A program made the position numbers and the translations under genes. Source: an uncultured Alphaproteobacteria bacterium (GTDB taxonomy: Bacteria > Pseudomonadota > Alphaproteobacteria > Rhizobiales > Aestuariivirgaceae). Taken from it: a stretch of DNA of 64,000 nt. Below, one piece after another: positions 53,999-62,504 of the stretch (positions are counted from its first letter, which is position 1; every line of letters starts with the position of its first letter). The stretch lies in NCBI GenBank assembly GCA_937870685.1, contig CALMZX010000077.1, forward strand, positions 1 through 64,000, given 5' to 3'. Below the pieces are notes generated by a model. It saw only the letters and a list, made by a program, of their open reading frames with translations, had not been told where the DNA came from and did no database searches.

Positions 53999-55438
53999 TT
54001 GAAAGCAGTCTATCTTTACTTGCCGATGGAGATTGCCGTGCGCGAGTTCGATTCTCGTCTGCTGATCGCCCTGATTGCCGTTGAAAACGGCATGGAGGTC
54101 ATCATGGGCCAGAAGTGGCTCATGGAGAAGAACATCGAAGCCATGCCGCCCGGCTTGTGGATATTCAAGACCATGACCAAGCGCGATTCCAAGCGCATGG
54201 CACGCTGCAAGGCGGCAGGCCACACAGTGGCGTCGATTGACGAAGAGGTTCCAGCGACCGCGGAAGGCAGCGGCGAACTGCTTTGGGTATCAGATGAAGC
54301 AGTACGTCTGTGTGACCGAATATTCTGCCTTGGCGAGGAACACCGCAAGAGCCTTGTGGGCAAGTGGCCCGCCACAGCTGACAAGCTCTTGATCACCGGC
54401 AACCCCAGATGGGATTATCTCCGTCAAGAACTTTCGCCTCTCTATGCCGCAAAGGCCAGGGAATACAACGACCGGTTCGGACGCATTATTCTCATGAACA
54501 CCAATAATGGCAGTGTCAATCCAGAGAAGAAAAATGCTGAGGACGTCTTCAAGGACTACGTGAAAGCCAAGAAAATCGACCCAAACAATGCACAGCACAT
54601 GGCGCTGTGGAACGACTTTATCGCGTTTGAACAGGCAAACTTCGCGGCGACGGTACCGCTCGCACGGGAACTGGCGGCAGCTTTTCCGAAACATACGCTG
54701 ATCCTTCGCCCGCATCCCGGGGAGCGGCTGGCGACCTACGCTGAACAGCTTTCGGACCTTGCCAACGTCAAGGTACTGTTCGAGGGATCAGCTGCTCCGT
54801 GGATCATGGCATCGGACGTCATGGTTCACACCGGCTGCACAACCGGCATTGAGGCCTTTGCCATGGGAAAGCCCTGCATCAATTTCGAGTCACTGCCGTC
54901 GCGCCTCAATAAGGTTCTGCTCTCGACGCGCCTTGGCTTTACCGCGCGGACCGTCAATGATGTTGTCGCCGAGGCGCGGCGCATAGTTGACTGTGGACCA
55001 GACGGTTCACCCTATCCGATAGCTACGACAGAGACTTTCCGTCGATTCTTCTCTGCACAGAGTGGGCCGCTCGCGGCTGAGAGAGTGGTGGATGCGGCGC
55101 GGCAGCTTCTGGGTGGCACCAGTTCGCATCATGCGGGCATCGCGCAGTGGCACCCAAGATGGACCTACAAGACCTGGTGGCCCTCAAAATCGTATAACCG
55201 TAAGATGTTTCCTCCTATTGACACAGATGCCTTGGGGGTGCGCCTCAATGCCCTTGCAGCGGTGCTGAAAAAGCCGTCACGCCCGGCCTTTGTAACGTGT
55301 GGTGACAGCATGGTTCATCTCTTTCCTGCCCACCTCAAAGCGCCAAAGCCAGTGGGCACCCTGCCCGCCAGGTTGATCGGCCAATTCCTTTTCAGTAAAG
55401 TGAAGGCAGAACATCGCACTGGGTCGGGACACGACTAG
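53999..55438 (+). CDS. Surface carbohydrate biosynthesis protein (surf_polysacc-like)
   Basis: A 479-residue cytosolic protein: YLPMEIAVREFDSRLLIALIAVENG at the start, LWVSDEAVRLCDRIFCLGEEH, ITGNPRWDYLR, then LRPHPGERLATYAE and VHTGCTTGIEAFAMGKPCINF. The last part has the GT-B donor-domain look of CDP-glycerol/polysialyl-type transferases. It matches the family annotated as surface carbohydrate biosynthesis protein. The TTG start at 53999 has GAGG upstream and gives the family N-terminus. It is first of six plus-strand genes ending with the carrier protein. Confidence 0.68.
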   Translation: MKAVYLYLPMEIAVREFDSRLLIALIAVENGMEVIMGQKWLMEKNIEAMPPGLWIFKTMTKRDSKRMARCKAAGHTVASIDEEVPATAEGSGELLWVSDEAVRLCDRIFCLGEEHRKSLVGKWPATADKLLITGNPRWDYLRQELSPLYAAKAREYNDRFGRIILMNTNNGSVNPEKKNAEDVFKDYVKAKKIDPNNAQHMALWNDFIAFEQANFAATVPLARELAAAFPKHTLILRPHPGERLATYAEQLSDLANVKVLFEGSAAPWIMASDVMVHTGCTTGIEAFAMGKPCINFESLPSRLNKVLLSTRLGFTARTVNDVVAEARRIVDCGPDGSPYPIATTETFRRFFSAQSGPLAAERVVDAARQLLGGTSSHHAGIAQWHPRWTYKTWWPSKSYNRKMFPPIDTDALGVRLNALAAVLKKPSRPAFVTCGDSMVHLFPAHLKAPKPVGTLPARLIGQFLFSKVKAEHRTGSGHD

Positions 55439-55495
55439 CAGTCATGGCAAGGCACTGCCCACGAGCGTCCAGAACCAACGGAGACTACATCGGCC

Positions 55496-56434
55496 GTGAA
55501 CTTAACCATCATGATGTACCATTATGTGAGGCCGCCAGAAGCACCATTTCCGCGGTTGAAATCGCGCAGCCTCCAGGACTTTCGCGGGCAATTGGACTAT
55601 CTGCAGATGCGCCACAACATGGTGACAATGGAGGATGTACTGGCGGCAATTGATGGACATCAAACATTGCCACAACAAGCGGCGTTGTTGACGTTTGACG
55701 ACGGCTATTCTGACCACTACCGCTATGTCTTTCCGGAATTGTTGACCCGCAAGATCACCGGGGCCTTCTATGTCCCAGCATGCACTGTACGTGAAAGAAA
55801 GCTTTTGTCGGTCAACAAAATCCACCTTCTCCTGGCAACCCTCTCAGACGTGTCGGCCATCGTCGGCACAATTGATCGTGCGGTCGACGATGCCCATGGC
55901 AGGGGTCAGCCAGATGTTCAGACTGCACAGGCCTATCACCATGAATACATGAAGGCGAGTCGGCTCGATACTGCGGAAGTGATCTACGTGAAGAGGATGC
56001 TTCAGCACGCCTTGCCTGAAGCATTCCGCGAAGAAATCTTGGACCAACTGCTTCGGAGATTTGTCACCAGTGACGTGAGAGCACTGGCTGACGAGTTCTA
56101 CGCAAGTGCCGCGAACCTGGCCGAAATGCGAAGCGCTGGCATGCACATTGGCGGGCACGGAGATCGCCACCTGTGGCTCAACAGGTGCAGTGTTGAAGAA
56201 TGCGCCCAAGAGGTTGCCGCCTCGCGCGCGCTGTTGAAGAGCCTCGGCGTCAAGGAAGCAGAGCTGACGTTCTGCTACCCTTATGGTGGCTTTACCGCAG
56301 ACACAATCGAATGTGTTAAGCGGGAGGGCTTTCGCGCAGCCGTAACCACAGAGGTGGCAATTGCCGGTCTTGCGACAGCAAACAGATTTCGTCTCCCGCG
56401 CCTTGATACTATCGACTTGCCCGTTGCGGCGTAA
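55496..56434 (+). CDS. Polysaccharide deacetylase family protein
   Basis: A 312-residue NodB-fold enzyme with a GTG start. TIMMYHYVRPPEAPFP and LLTFDDGYSDHYRYVFPELL supply the first motif (metal and catalytic Asp). MHIGGHGDRHLWLNRCS is the histidine motif, and LTFCYPYGGFTADTI the later one. No signal peptide is present, so it may act on cytosolic sugar intermediates, for example freeing an amine for re-acylation by neighbouring enzymes. Confidence 0.8.
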   Translation: MNLTIMMYHYVRPPEAPFPRLKSRSLQDFRGQLDYLQMRHNMVTMEDVLAAIDGHQTLPQQAALLTFDDGYSDHYRYVFPELLTRKITGAFYVPACTVRERKLLSVNKIHLLLATLSDVSAIVGTIDRAVDDAHGRGQPDVQTAQAYHHEYMKASRLDTAEVIYVKRMLQHALPEAFREEILDQLLRRFVTSDVRALADEFYASAANLAEMRSAGMHIGGHGDRHLWLNRCSVEECAQEVAASRALLKSLGVKEAELTFCYPYGGFTADTIECVKREGFRAAVTTEVAIAGLATANRFRLPRLDTIDLPVAA

Positions 56435-56476
56435 ACCAGACGGGAATATGGCAGCACAGCAGTAGAAGGCTCAGAA

Positions 56477-57166
56477 ATGAATACCGCAATCGCTCCGGAC
56501 GTACCGGAGGCCAACACACAGATGTGGGACAAGATCTACAGGTCGGGCTCCATGCTTTGGTATCCAGCGGAAGCCTTGGTTCGGCTGGTGCGCCGCCACG
56601 AAAAGAGCGACGGGTTTGCGGGCACTATACTTGATCATGGCTGCGGCACCGGCAATGTCGCCGAATTTCTGACGCGCTCGGGCCATGCAGTTCATTGTAC
56701 GGATGTATCCTCCGAGGCGCTCGCGATAGTGAGCCAACGCTTTGCCAAGGCCGGTTTGCCAAATCCAGGTATCACGCTTATCGAGCCGCGCCTGGATCTC
56801 GGTCAGCAACTTCCACAGTTCAACCACGTAATCGCTTGGCAGTCTCTATGCTACGGTACGCGCCCAAACACGATTGCAAGCATAGCGAGTCTGGTCGAGG
56901 TACTTCCGGCGGGCGGCTGTTTCATCATGTGTTTCCCGACAGCAAATGACTTGCTCTACCGCCGTTCCGAACCCTTGGCAGATGGCAGCAGGTGCTTTTC
57001 GGAGTCCGTCTCAGACCAAATGGGAGCCGTGCTCACCATTCCTGAATCTGAAGAGGAACTGCGCTCATGGTGCAGCGGCATCACCATAAGGGACGTGGTT
57101 GAGTATGGTATGCGCTTCGCGGGTGAGCAGAACCAATTCCATGTGATCTATGGTGTGAAGGCATGA
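56477..57166 (+). CDS. SAM-dependent methyltransferase (class I)
   Basis: A 229-residue Rossmann methyltransferase. Motif I is ILDHGCGTGNVAEFL, motif II HCTDVSSEALAIV, then FNHVIAWQSLCYG and LVEVLPAGGCFIMCFP. It overlaps the AAC(3)-like gene start (ATGA), so they act together. N- or O-methylation of a sugar or of its acyl substituent is inferred. Confidence 0.82.
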   Translation: MNTAIAPDVPEANTQMWDKIYRSGSMLWYPAEALVRLVRRHEKSDGFAGTILDHGCGTGNVAEFLTRSGHAVHCTDVSSEALAIVSQRFAKAGLPNPGITLIEPRLDLGQQLPQFNHVIAWQSLCYGTRPNTIASIASLVEVLPAGGCFIMCFPTANDLLYRRSEPLADGSRCFSESVSDQMGAVLTIPESEEELRSWCSGITIRDVVEYGMRFAGEQNQFHVIYGVKA

Positions 57167-57942
57167 GCATCCCCACAACAACGCGGGCGGCCATGGCGGA
57201 CCACATCGCCGCGCTCAACGTTGGTGCTGGCGACAACATCGTTGTGCACAGCCGTCTGACCTCATTCGGCCTGCTCGAAGATGGCAGCGAGGGTGCATGC
57301 GCTGCCATCCGTGCCGTGATCGGAACAAGGGGCACACTGGCTGTGCCCACCTTTAGGCTGCATGCGTCTGTGAGCGATGTATATAATAGGCTGACGTCGC
57401 CGTCGGAGAGGTGCGGGCAACTGTCTGAGTTTGTGCGCCAGCTTCCAGAATCGCGCCGCAGCCGCTGTCCGCTGCACTCATATGCAGCAGTGGGGCCGGA
57501 CTCCAGTTTGCTGGACCAGCCTACCGGTCGATTCTCCATGGGGCCAGATTCAGACTTCGATGTTCTCCACCACAATGGCTTCAAGCAGGTGTTCCTTGGG
57601 GCCGAATTTGCCGATGCCGCGACGATTGTTGTCCACGCAATGGCCTGTTTTGGGCGCATCCCCTACCGGACTTGGCTAGACCTCCCGCGTCAGGTGGTCG
57701 ATGACGAAGGCAACACGAGAAACATAGCTTGCCGTTACTACGGACGAAGCGACAGGAGTACTGATATAGAGGACTGGTCGGTTCCAAAACCGATTCTGGA
57801 ACGTTCCGGAAAGCTACATCAGCAGAAAACTCATTTCGGTCGCAGCTATGCCTTCATGATGAATGACCTGATCACTATTTTGATCAATCATCTGACAGAC
57901 AATCCTGAAGGATTGCTTGCTTCCACTGGAGCCCCTGCATGA
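57163..57942 (+). CDS. AAC(3)-family N-acyltransferase
   Basis: A 259-residue protein of the aminoglycoside 3-N-acetyltransferase fold: GDNIVVHSRLTSFGLLEDG, VIGTRGTLAVPTF, RCPLHSYAAVGPDSSLL, KQVFLGAEFADAATIVVHAM. In glycan loci such proteins usually acylate amino sugars rather than confer resistance. It sits between a methyltransferase and an adenylation enzyme with four-base overlaps at both ends, so the carrier-bound group may be its donor. Confidence 0.8.
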   Translation: MSIPTTTRAAMADHIAALNVGAGDNIVVHSRLTSFGLLEDGSEGACAAIRAVIGTRGTLAVPTFRLHASVSDVYNRLTSPSERCGQLSEFVRQLPESRRSRCPLHSYAAVGPDSSLLDQPTGRFSMGPDSDFDVLHHNGFKQVFLGAEFADAATIVVHAMACFGRIPYRTWLDLPRQVVDDEGNTRNIACRYYGRSDRSTDIEDWSVPKPILERSGKLHQQKTHFGRSYAFMMNDLITILINHLTDNPEGLLASTGAPA

Positions 57943-59411
57943 TCGATGTAGTGGAGCGGTTTACTAACCAGGCCCGGCGTCATCCGGATGCTTTGGCCGT
58001 CACAGACCGTGGCATTTGCTACAATTATGGCAAGATGCATCAGCTGGTGCAGAATCTGGCAATGAAGGCAGGCAAGAACGCAGACCATCCACGAGTGCTA
58101 ATCCTGCTGGAACAAGGTTATCATGCCTATTCGGCCAAGTACGCAGCATTGATGGCAGGCGGTTTCTACGCGCCTGTAAACATTGAAGCTCCGCAAGCAA
58201 AAATTCAGCAGATCGCGTGCCAGTTTATGCCCGATGTGGTAATAAGCGGTCCGCAGTTCTTGGAACTTGCAACGCTTGTTGCCCCTCAGGCGCATGTCAT
58301 CAACGTGGCCGCAGAGGAGACTTCCCGGCCCGCGACCTACGCCGCCCGACCGGCGCATGATCTCGCGTATGTGATGTTCACATCGGGTACGACTGGCGAG
58401 CCCAAAGGTGTCATGATCCCGCGCGACGCGCTCAATCACTACGTCGACTGGGTTGTAGGCATCGTGGATGCACGCTTGGGCGACCGGTGGTCACAACATC
58501 CCATAATTGCCTTCGACTTGAGTCAGTTCGACATTCACGGTGCACTGTGTTCCGGCGGGCACCTTTTTCCATTCAATACTCCGAGAGACCGGATGTTTCC
58601 CGCTCTCGCCATTCGACGTCACGGCATTACAATCTGGAACTCCGTTCCCAGCGTAATCAGCCAGATGAGCCGCGCGGGACATTTGACTGCCGAAAATCTT
58701 GCCACACTCCGGACGTTGAACTTCTGCGGAGAGGCCCTGTTGCGGGAACATGTGGAAGCAGTCTTTTCAGCTTGCCGGGATGCTTCTGTGCACAACACAT
58801 ATGGCCCGACGGAAGCGACTGTGTCTTGCACGTTCCTTCGCCTCACCAGAGACAACTACCAGGACCACTGTGCAGCCAACGTGGCAATTGGCGAAGCCAT
58901 TCCCGGCAGCGCCATTCATCTCGTGAACGGCCCAAATGAAGACGAGGGAGAAATAGCAATCACAGGCGTGCAATTGGCCCGTGGCTATTGGCAGGATGAA
59001 GAGAAAACAGCGGGAGCTTTCCGCCCCCTTCATATGAGCGGAGGCAACGAGCGGGCCTACTTTACAGGCGACTACGCTCACCGCGTGGAGGGAAAAATAT
59101 TCTTTGCCGGGCGTCTCGACTTTCAGGTCAAAGTGCGCGGCCGCAGGTTGGAACTGCTGGAGGTCGATGCTGCCTTGCGCAAATGTGGCTTCACGCACGC
59201 TGCGACGGCTCTGGTCGGCGACGAACTTCATGCATTCCTAGAGACCGATCTGACGTCGATTGATGCTGGCGCGTTGCGCGCGTCACTTGCAAATCACATC
59301 GAACAACATGCAGTTCCCGCGCATTTCCACCTGTACTACACCCTGCCCAGAAATCCCAACGACAAGATCGATGTGAAAGCGCTTATTGCTTCGGTCAAGA
59401 GTGAGTGCTAG
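57939..59411 (+). CDS. Stand-alone adenylation enzyme (DltA/NRPS A-domain-like)
   Basis: A 490-residue AMP-forming ligase. A3 is VMFTSGTTGEPKGVMI, A4 FDLSQFDIHGAL, A5 NTYGPTEATVSC, A7 YFTGDYAHR, A8 GRLDFQVKVRGRRLELLEVD and A10 LPRNPNDKIDVKAL with the catalytic lysine. The Asp in A4 (FDLS) corresponds to the residue that binds the alpha-amino group in amino-acid-activating A domains, so an amino acid is a likely substrate. The gene for its probable partner, a carrier protein, follows 12 bases later. Confidence 0.85.
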   Translation: MIDVVERFTNQARRHPDALAVTDRGICYNYGKMHQLVQNLAMKAGKNADHPRVLILLEQGYHAYSAKYAALMAGGFYAPVNIEAPQAKIQQIACQFMPDVVISGPQFLELATLVAPQAHVINVAAEETSRPATYAARPAHDLAYVMFTSGTTGEPKGVMIPRDALNHYVDWVVGIVDARLGDRWSQHPIIAFDLSQFDIHGALCSGGHLFPFNTPRDRMFPALAIRRHGITIWNSVPSVISQMSRAGHLTAENLATLRTLNFCGEALLREHVEAVFSACRDASVHNTYGPTEATVSCTFLRLTRDNYQDHCAANVAIGEAIPGSAIHLVNGPNEDEGEIAITGVQLARGYWQDEEKTAGAFRPLHMSGGNERAYFTGDYAHRVEGKIFFAGRLDFQVKVRGRRLELLEVDAALRKCGFTHAATALVGDELHAFLETDLTSIDAGALRASLANHIEQHAVPAHFHLYYTLPRNPNDKIDVKALIASVKSEC

Positions 59412-59422
59412 CGCTTAGCAGC

Positions 59423-59671
59423 ATGAATCTGCTCACGCCAGAACAATTGTTGGCATCCGCACTGCGTTGCAGTCCGGATGCAATCAACTCCGAAAGCGCA
59501 CTTGCTGTGCATCCCAACTGGGATAGCTTCGGCCACATGTCAGTCATGCTGGAACTCGAAAAGCACTATGGCATCGAGGTCTCCGATGAGACCATCAGGC
59601 ACTTTGAAACTTATGAGGCGATACGCCAGCGCTACGATGCCTTGTTGCGCGACCGACGCGTTACGCTTTGA
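59423..59671 (+). CDS. Acyl/peptidyl carrier protein
   Basis: An 82-residue carrier protein (MNLLTPEQLLASALRCSP...). The phosphopantetheine site is NWDSFGHMSVMLELEKHYGIEVSDE, with Ser as attachment residue (DSxxH/M context). I use ATG 59423, since the track's 59405 overlaps the ligase stop region. It is presumably loaded by the adenylation enzyme directly upstream. No phosphopantetheinyl transferase is in the window. Confidence 0.85.
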   Translation: MNLLTPEQLLASALRCSPDAINSESALAVHPNWDSFGHMSVMLELEKHYGIEVSDETIRHFETYEAIRQRYDALLRDRRVTL

Positions 59672-59674
59672 TTT

Positions 59675-60367
59675 TCACCTCTCGCCCATCAGGAATTCCA
59701 CGAACCGGAAGTCCAGTTCGCTGTCGATGTCGATGGAACGCTCTTCGGGCATTTCATAGAGCCGCGTATCGGGATAGAGGACGCGGGGATCACTCACAAA
59801 GGGTTCTCGCCGCCAGACATAGATCGAACCGTTCATGTCCCAGCAGCGGGGGCTGTCCTGACGGCGCACCACTGCGGTGGGCAGTGTCTTGGAAAGCCGC
59901 ACGAAACCGTCTTCGTTCTTCTCGACCAAGGTGAAATAGGGCGAACGCCGGGATGGGGCGCCAGTGATGACATTGCTGGCACCCGTTTCATGAAACAGCG
60001 CGACGGCACCCAGGATATCCTCCGGCAGGCGCAGCGGAGACGTGACGTCGAGGTCAACAAAGGCATCATATGACCGTCCCAGCCGCTTCTCCGCTTCGAG
60101 GAAACAATGCCGGATGGCGGGTGGCTTGGCGGCGAGATCGGTCGCCATTTCGGGTGGGCGCGCGATCAGGATGTCCGCCCCGTGGGCTCTCGCCGCAGCG
60201 AGGATGTCCTCGCTGTCGGAACTGAAAGCCACTGCATCAAAAAGCCCGCTGGCCTTGGCCTGGCGGATGGTGTGGGCCAGCAGCGGAAGACCGAGAAGCG
60301 GCCTGAGGTTCTTTCCCGGCACACCCTTCGAGCCTCCGCGCGCCCCGATGGTACAGACGAGCCTCAT
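59675..60367 (-). CDS. legF: CMP-nonulosonic acid synthetase (NeuA/LegF-like)
   Basis: A 230-residue cytidylyltransferase. The nucleotide-binding loop is IGARGGSKGVPGKNLRPLLGLPLLAHTI. AFSSDSEDILAAARAHGAD, FVDLDVTSPLRLPEDI and MNGSIYVWRRE are family motifs. It activates a nonulosonic acid with CTP. The downstream end meets the carrier-protein stop tail to tail with three bases between. Legionaminate rather than sialate is inferred from its partners. Confidence 0.85.
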   Translation of the reverse strand: MRLVCTIGARGGSKGVPGKNLRPLLGLPLLAHTIRQAKASGLFDAVAFSSDSEDILAAARAHGADILIARPPEMATDLAAKPPAIRHCFLEAEKRLGRSYDAFVDLDVTSPLRLPEDILGAVALFHETGASNVITGAPSRRSPYFTLVEKNEDGFVRLSKTLPTAVVRRQDSPRCWDMNGSIYVWRREPFVSDPRVLYPDTRLYEMPEERSIDIDSELDFRFVEFLMGER

Positions 60368-61431
60368 GGACCGAAGAGCCTGTGGAATTCAGCCTGGGCA
60401 CGTTCAAGGTCATCAAACTTGCCGATGTCGAGCCAGTATTCGTGGATCGGAAAGCTGCTCACGGTACGCCCTGCCTTCATGGCGGCTTCCAGCAGCTGCG
60501 GCATGTCGAAATAGGCCGCCGGCGGGATATGTTCCAGGAGTGCGGGATCAAGCACATAGATGCCGGCATTGACAAAGAAGGAGCGAACCGGCTTTTCAAC
60601 GATGCCTGTGACATTTGAGCCTTCGAGCTCCACGACACCGTAGGGCACCTGGATGCTGTAGTCGCGCACACACATGGTGGCCTGCGCCCCATGCTCGGCA
60701 TGGAAGGACATCAGATTGCGGAAATCGACCTGTGTGAGAAGATCGCCGTTCATGACGAGGAAGGGTTGCTCGGGCATCTCCGGCAACAGGCTCAGGGCAC
60801 CCGCCGTACCCAGCCGTTCACTTTCTTCGATGTAGCGGATTTCCGCTCCAAACCGGCTGCCATCACCGAAATGCCGCCTGAAGACGGGGGCCATGTAATT
60901 CAGGGCCAGATAGATGCGCGAGAAGCCTTGCGTGACAAGGGCACGAATGATGGTCTCAAGGAGCGGCTGGCCCCCAACAGGCAACATGGGCTTGGGCGTG
61001 GTTTCGGTGAGAGGGTGAAGCCGCGTGCCCCGCCCGCCCGCCATGATCACCACCCAGGGCGGAGTGCCGCGGTCTTCGGCGCCGCCGTCACCATCGATCA
61101 GATGAAGCCCCGTGATGCGGCCTGATCCGTCAAGCGCCGGAAGGTGCCTGATGCTGAGGCGGCGCATGATGGCCAGCGCCTCTTCCCGGCCTGCCGTCGC
61201 CTTCAGGAAGGCGGGCTTGGTGTTCATGATCTCCGCCACGGGAGACTGGAGTGACGCGCCCTTCAAGAGGCCACGGCGCACATCACCGTCGGTGACAACG
61301 CCGAGCAGCACGCCGTCAGCACCCGCGACCAGCACTGCCTGGAGGTTGCCACCGTCAATCGCCTTGATGGTCTCGAGTATGCTGGCATCTGGAGAAACGG
61401 TCACGTCGCCGAGTTGGGAAACGGGAATCAT
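60364..61431 (-). CDS. ptmE: CBS-domain sugar nucleotidyltransferase (PtmE/LegE-like)
   Basis: A 355-residue fusion. Residues 1-~120 form a CBS pair (SQLGDVTVSPDASILETIKAIDGG, GVVTDGDVRRGLLKG, IRHLPALDGSGRITGLHL). The rest is a nucleotidyltransferase (VVIMAGGRGTRLHPLTETTPKPMLPVGGQPLLETII, YIEESERLGTAGALSLL). In the Campylobacter legionaminate pathway this architecture makes GDP-GlcNAc from glucosamine-1-P derivatives. ATGA overlaps occur on both sides. Confidence 0.82.
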   Translation of the reverse strand: MIPVSQLGDVTVSPDASILETIKAIDGGNLQAVLVAGADGVLLGVVTDGDVRRGLLKGASLQSPVAEIMNTKPAFLKATAGREEALAIMRRLSIRHLPALDGSGRITGLHLIDGDGGAEDRGTPPWVVIMAGGRGTRLHPLTETTPKPMLPVGGQPLLETIIRALVTQGFSRIYLALNYMAPVFRRHFGDGSRFGAEIRYIEESERLGTAGALSLLPEMPEQPFLVMNGDLLTQVDFRNLMSFHAEHGAQATMCVRDYSIQVPYGVVELEGSNVTGIVEKPVRSFFVNAGIYVLDPALLEHIPPAAYFDMPQLLEAAMKAGRTVSSFPIHEYWLDIGKFDDLERAQAEFHRLFGP

Positions 61432-62504
61432 GGATCGAACGGTTCCCCTGCCGTGTAACTTCGCGCCACGGGACGTCCCACCACATCCCAATAGGCCATG
61501 GGCGACAATCCGGCTCCCGCACGCAGAATTGAGACGTCACCGGGCGTGACCGTTTCACCGGCGCTGAGGGCCCGCGCCGCAACGATGACTTTGCGCGCCA
61601 CCGACTTGTTGGCCGCTTCCGAAGGCCGGGCCTGCTTGATGCCATCGCCGAGCGCCAGTTCCACGGCGCGGATGCCGTCCACCATCGCCTTGAGAGCATC
61701 CGGCTCGATCGAGGCCTTGTGGTCCGGACCCGGCAGGGTGCGGTCCAGCGTGAAGTGTTTTTCGATGACGGCCGCACCGCGCGCCGCCGCGGCGATGGCG
61801 GCCGTGATACCCTCCGAATGGTCACTGAAGCCGACTGTCAGTCCAAAACGATGTTGCAGCGTATCCATGGCGGTGAGATTGATGTCGGCCAGCGGCGTGG
61901 GATACTCTGTCGTGCAATGCAGCAGCGTCACCTTTTCCCGGAGGGCAAGCTGCCCCTCCGCTGACGCAAAGACGGTGGCGAAGGCGGCACGTGACGGCGC
62001 TCCCTGCCCGGCAAAGCCGAAGGCCAGAACGGCCAGCGCATCTTCGACTTCCGCGAGATCACCCATGCCCGTGGACAGGATGAGCTTTCGCCCCGTCCGG
62101 GCCGCCTGAAGCAGAAGCGGACCGTTGGTGAGTTCGCCGGAGCCGAGCTTGATGGTGGGAAGCCCGAAGCGCACCGCAAGCAGATCAAGACTGTCGGGAT
62201 CGAACGGCGTGGACAGGAAGGTGATGTGGCGCAGCTTGCAGCGTGCGATGATGGCCTCATGGTCTTCGGCACTCAGTTCGAGCGCGCGGAGCATCTCCAG
62301 CTGCGTCGGCTGCCCGGGCGCGTTGCGCTGCTGGTAGGCCGCCTTCGCGGCGCGGGAACTGGCCAGCTTGTCAGCCTTGAAGGTCTGGAATTTCACCATG
62401 TCGGCTCCGGCCGCCGCCGCCGCATCGGTCAATTCAAGCGCCCGTGCAAGCGAACCATTGTGGTTCACCCCCGCCTCCGCAATGATCGTTACACGCTGGC
62501 TCAT
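61428..62504 (-). CDS. legI: Nonulosonic acid synthase (NeuB/LegI-like)
   Basis: A 358-residue enzyme that condenses PEP with a hexose to give the nine-carbon acid. TIIAEAGVNHNGSLARALELTDAAAAAGADMVKFQTFKAD is the NeuB barrel start. KLGSGELTNGPLLLQAA, GFSDHSEGITAAIAAAARGAAVIEKHFTLDRTLPGPDHKASI and a C-terminal SAF/antifreeze-like domain (ARALSAGETVTPGDVSILR) follow. I use ATG 62504, with a four-base overlap to the epimerase gene. Confidence 0.92.
   Translation of the reverse strand: MSQRVTIIAEAGVNHNGSLARALELTDAAAAAGADMVKFQTFKADKLASSRAAKAAYQQRNAPGQPTQLEMLRALELSAEDHEAIIARCKLRHITFLSTPFDPDSLDLLAVRFGLPTIKLGSGELTNGPLLLQAARTGRKLILSTGMGDLAEVEDALAVLAFGFAGQGAPSRAAFATVFASAEGQLALREKVTLLHCTTEYPTPLADINLTAMDTLQHRFGLTVGFSDHSEGITAAIAAAARGAAVIEKHFTLDRTLPGPDHKASIEPDALKAMVDGIRAVELALGDGIKQARPSEAANKSVARKVIVAARALSAGETVTPGDVSILRAGAGLSPMAYWDVVGRPVARSYTAGEPFDP

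Noticed and set aside
57163-57942. Antibiotic resistance gene (aminoglycoside acetyltransferase)
   Set aside because: The fold is AAC(3), but the gene is embedded by overlaps in a glycan cassette, so a sugar-modifying role is far more likely.
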